This document shows, piece after piece, positions 4,478 to 6,412 of a stretch of 6,412 nt of DNA. The notes below the pieces were generated by a model. That model worked only from the letters and a program-made list of their open reading frames with translations, searched no databases and was not told the origin of the DNA. How positions within the stretch are numbered: the stretch's first letter is position 1; each line of letters opens with the position of its first letter. Source of the DNA: Candidatus Bathyarchaeota archaeon (lineage in GTDB: Archaea > Thermoproteota > Bathyarchaeia > TCS64); the NCBI GenBank assembly GCA_026014515.1, contig JAOZIG010000138.1, forward strand, positions 1 to 6,412, written 5' to 3'. The position numbers were made by a program, and so were the translations under genes.

Positions 4478-6412
4478 TTAATAATCGAACCATTCATCAG
4501 ACGACATCATTGTTTGTCTGATGGTCGGGTTTTCATCCTCGTCAAAGAGCAGTGTGTTTAGCCATGCCAAGTCCTCTGTAAGGAACTTATCCAATGTACC
4601 TGGACTGTCGCCGTATACACATCCTCGATGCCCGTTGATACCAGCTGTCAACGGCTTTCCGTGGTACTTCAGTGGAACCAGTATGACTGCCTGTCTGTTT
4701 CTCAGGTATCTTCTATACATCTCTACGAGGCTTTCGGTCACGACCGTGATGCCTATTGTAAGGACTACACTCCCAGTGACTCCAGAGATCAGGTCAAGCC
4801 CACCAAGGATCGCCTTCATCCCTTTGGCTGCCTTTGCCCCGACTGTGAGTTTCCTTATGCCGTTTGCTGTTTCGTATGTCGTATCGATATTTGAAGCAAA
4901 CCACCTGACTGCGTTTCCTAAGTTTTTCACGCCAGTAAGGTTTTTATCTGCGCCGGCGATTGCCTTAGCGACGTTGGTGAACGGCTTTGAGCTTAGAATT
5001 GCATCATCCATTGCGCTCATAAGTGTTCTTGCTTCCTTCGATGTGCCGAGCATCTTCGATGCCAGGCCTTTGAGCACATCACCGCCTGCCTTTTCTATTC
5101 CAACCTTTACTACTTCAGTTGAGAACAGTTTGTTTGAGGCACTCCTTAAGAGTTTGGCTCCTGCTCGCCTTGCAAGAACAGAGGTCGCTATTCCTCCAGC
5201 CATTGACGTCATCCAGCCTGTTAAGGATATCTGCTGCATATCATCAACGACTGCGATGCAGTCTGGAGTTATGTTTGTGACGAATCCTGTTTCAAAGGAC
5301 ATATGGTGAACGACCCTTTTGACGCCTACCATACCTTGCATGTCGTTGTAGTTGTCTTCCAGGTAGAACTTGTCGTAAGGTTTTATGGACGGATATCCCA
5401 TGATTGTCAGTTCTCCGTCGTACATATCCTTCATGTAGTCTCTAAGTGCATTGGCTCCAACTGTTTGAGCATATCTCTCGCTCGTCCAGAAGTTTGCCCC
5501 TAGTACTCCAACGATGTCCCATTGCGGTACGATATCTGCTCTTACAATCGCTGTGGATTGCTTTTCTGGGTAGATGTCATCGTCAGCGCTGATTAAAGGA
5601 GTAACCTTTTCCTCGTCGCCATATTTTCCGCCGTATGTTACGGTCACGTTGGTATACATATTTGCTTCTGTTGCGCGGATCTTGTTGCTGATGATGTCTG
5701 TTACACCTTGGAACATGTGGTACTGACAAAATGGCTTTCTGTATTCATGGCCGATCTTTCTGACCATGGACTGCCCTTCTGCGTCATAGGTGTAGAGATA
5801 ATCATATTTATAGGCGAGTCCCCAAGCAGGTCTTCCATAAAAGAGCGTTGATCTGAGTTCGAATGGATGTACTGCCGCTATGTAGTCGGGAACGCCCATC
5901 GCAAGTGTCTGTGCTATGTCCCATACGCTTTTGTCGTATAGGTAAAGCTCAATGCTTGGAGAGTCTTTTGTAACCTCTTTGGCTTTTGTGCCCCATGTGA
6001 TTTGGCCGTATGGCTGGCTGTTGAGCTGCTCTGTTTCATCTAAACAGTTCATGTACTGTGTGAACATCCCTGTTCCGTTTGCTGAATAGATATTAAACCC
6101 AGGCTCTCCATATGCATCTACGCCGTCTTTCATAGCACGAAACGGCTGCAGGCTACCAAGGATAGCTGGCGCTACGGAGTCTTGCCCAAAGTGGACGATG
6201 CCAAGCGGATTTCCCTTGTAGAACAACCCCTTGCTGAGTTGATTTATCCAGTCAGCAAATTGCCCGCCCTTAGATGTCATCATTGTGCATAGAAGTTCTC
6301 TTGGCTCTGTCATTGGAAGGAACCATGCCGGGTCGTTCGTTTCATTTGGCTTTACATGGAGCTTGTGCGTAAGTTCAAGTCCGTCGCCTTGTGCGACGAT
6401 GGTTACGAGCTC
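4478..6412 (-). CDS. Baseplate hub protein (gp27/gpD-like), 5' end outside window
   Basis: Central tail hub protein, expected to join the tail tube to the spike and wedges. The frame stays open to the window edge (644 residues visible, beginning ELVTIVAQGDGLEL), so the true start lies beyond 6412; the ATG at 6313 is residue 34, has no Shine-Dalgarno before it and is internal. Visible residues about 140-391 read as a hub domain: a run ending in GELTIMGYPSIKPYD, then MQGMVGVKRVVHHMSFETGF and VTNITPD, which matches the 'low-profile, G.P.IKPYD, V..V.H...TGFVT.I.P' pattern of gp27/gpD-type hub proteins of Gram-positive myophages. Residues about 393-578 are Ala/Gly/Lys-rich and helical, with a hydrophobic segment at 544-559. 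A small C-terminal domain follows (ILVPLKYHGKPLTAGINGHRG) and an acidic tail. The stop is TAA, 18 bases before the lysin gene. The hub assignment rests on pattern memory and gene context; other central baseplate roles are possible. Confidence 0.72.
   Translation of the reverse strand, partial: ELVTIVAQGDGLELTHKLHVKPNETNDPAWFLPMTEPRELLCTMMTSKGGQFADWINQLSKGLFYKGNPLGIVHFGQDSVAPAILGSLQPFRAMKDGVDAYGEPGFNIYSANGTGMFTQYMNCLDETEQLNSQPYGQITWGTKAKEVTKDSPSIELYLYDKSVWDIAQTLAMGVPDYIAAVHPFELRSTLFYGRPAWGLAYKYDYLYTYDAEGQSMVRKIGHEYRKPFCQYHMFQGVTDIISNKIRATEANMYTNVTVTYGGKYGDEEKVTPLISADDDIYPEKQSTAIVRADIVPQWDIVGVLGANFWTSERYAQTVGANALRDYMKDMYDGELTIMGYPSIKPYDKFYLEDNYNDMQGMVGVKRVVHHMSFETGFVTNITPDCIAVVDDMQQISLTGWMTSMAGGIATSVLARRAGAKLLRSASNKLFSTEVVKVGIEKAGGDVLKGLASKMLGTSKEARTLMSAMDDAILSSKPFTNVAKAIAGADKNLTGVKNLGNAVRWFASNIDTTYETANGIRKLTVGAKAAKGMKAILGGLDLISGVTGSVVLTIGITVVTESLVEMYRRYLRNRQAVILVPLKYHGKPLTAGINGHRGCVYGDSPGTLDKFLTEDLAWLNTLLFDEDENPTIRQTMMSSDEWFDY

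Noticed and set aside
4521..5309. Long plus-strand open frame of 262 codons, rich in Ser, Pro and hydrophobic residues
   Set aside because: It lies wholly antisense to the hub gene, has no ribosome binding site before its ATG, shows low-complexity composition typical of a reverse-frame shadow and matches no family I know.
6311..6313. ATG as start of the hub protein
   Set aside because: The frame is open upstream to the window edge with protein-like sequence, and no Shine-Dalgarno precedes this ATG.
1..6412. CRISPR array, tRNA, insertion sequence, toxin-antitoxin or defence genes
   Set aside because: No repeat-spacer pattern, cloverleaf, terminal inverted repeats or defence-type protein was seen; the window is almost fully occupied by tail structural genes.

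Overview
The window is a compact structural-gene cassette of a tailed phage or prophage with a contractile, myovirus-type tail. Every real gene reads on the minus strand, so transcription runs from position 6412 towards 1. Seven genes are packed with gaps of 0 to 18 bases, and both terminal genes are cut by the window edges. The baseplate J protein, the gp25-like wedge protein, a hub protein and a cell-wall lysin together identify a baseplate module. Strong AGGAGG-type ribosome binding sites, moderate GC, regular use of AGA/AGG/ATA codons and a lysin aimed at peptidoglycan suggest a Gram-positive (Firmicutes-like) host. The gene order resembles that of large SPO1/Twort-type myoviruses, but no assignment to a family can be made from the sequence alone.

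Layout in transcription order: (1) 6412-4478, a large baseplate hub protein whose start lies outside the window, with a gp27/gpD-like hub region, a long Ala/Gly-rich helical stretch containing a membrane-like hydrophobic segment, and a small C-terminal domain. (2) 4459-2618, a 613-residue tail lysin with three peptidoglycan-hydrolase domains: Amidase_3, GH73-like glucosaminidase and M15-type metallopeptidase. (3) 2606-2211, a small OB-fold-like baseplate/spike protein. (4) 2210-1662, a beta-rich putative spike or needle protein. (5) 1648-1202, a gp25-like wedge/sheath-initiator protein. (6) 1200-388, baseplate J (gp6-like wedge). (7) 377-1, the N-terminal 125 residues of a further wedge protein, probably the gp7/TmpF-like partner.

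The inferred division of labour is as follows. The hub, OB-fold protein and spike form the central axis; the lysin opens the wall under that axis; gp25-like, J-like and the last protein form the wedges around it. Nearly every Shine-Dalgarno sequence lies in or across the end of the preceding gene, so the cluster is probably one translationally coupled operon. There is no room for internal promoters or terminators, and I see none. The plus strand carries only antisense shadow frames.

The points most worth a second look are the replacement of the expected catalytic glutamate of the amidase domain by Asn143, the three-enzyme lysin architecture, and the membrane-like segment inside the hub protein. 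I see no evidence of a defence system, mobile element, CRISPR array or RNA gene.
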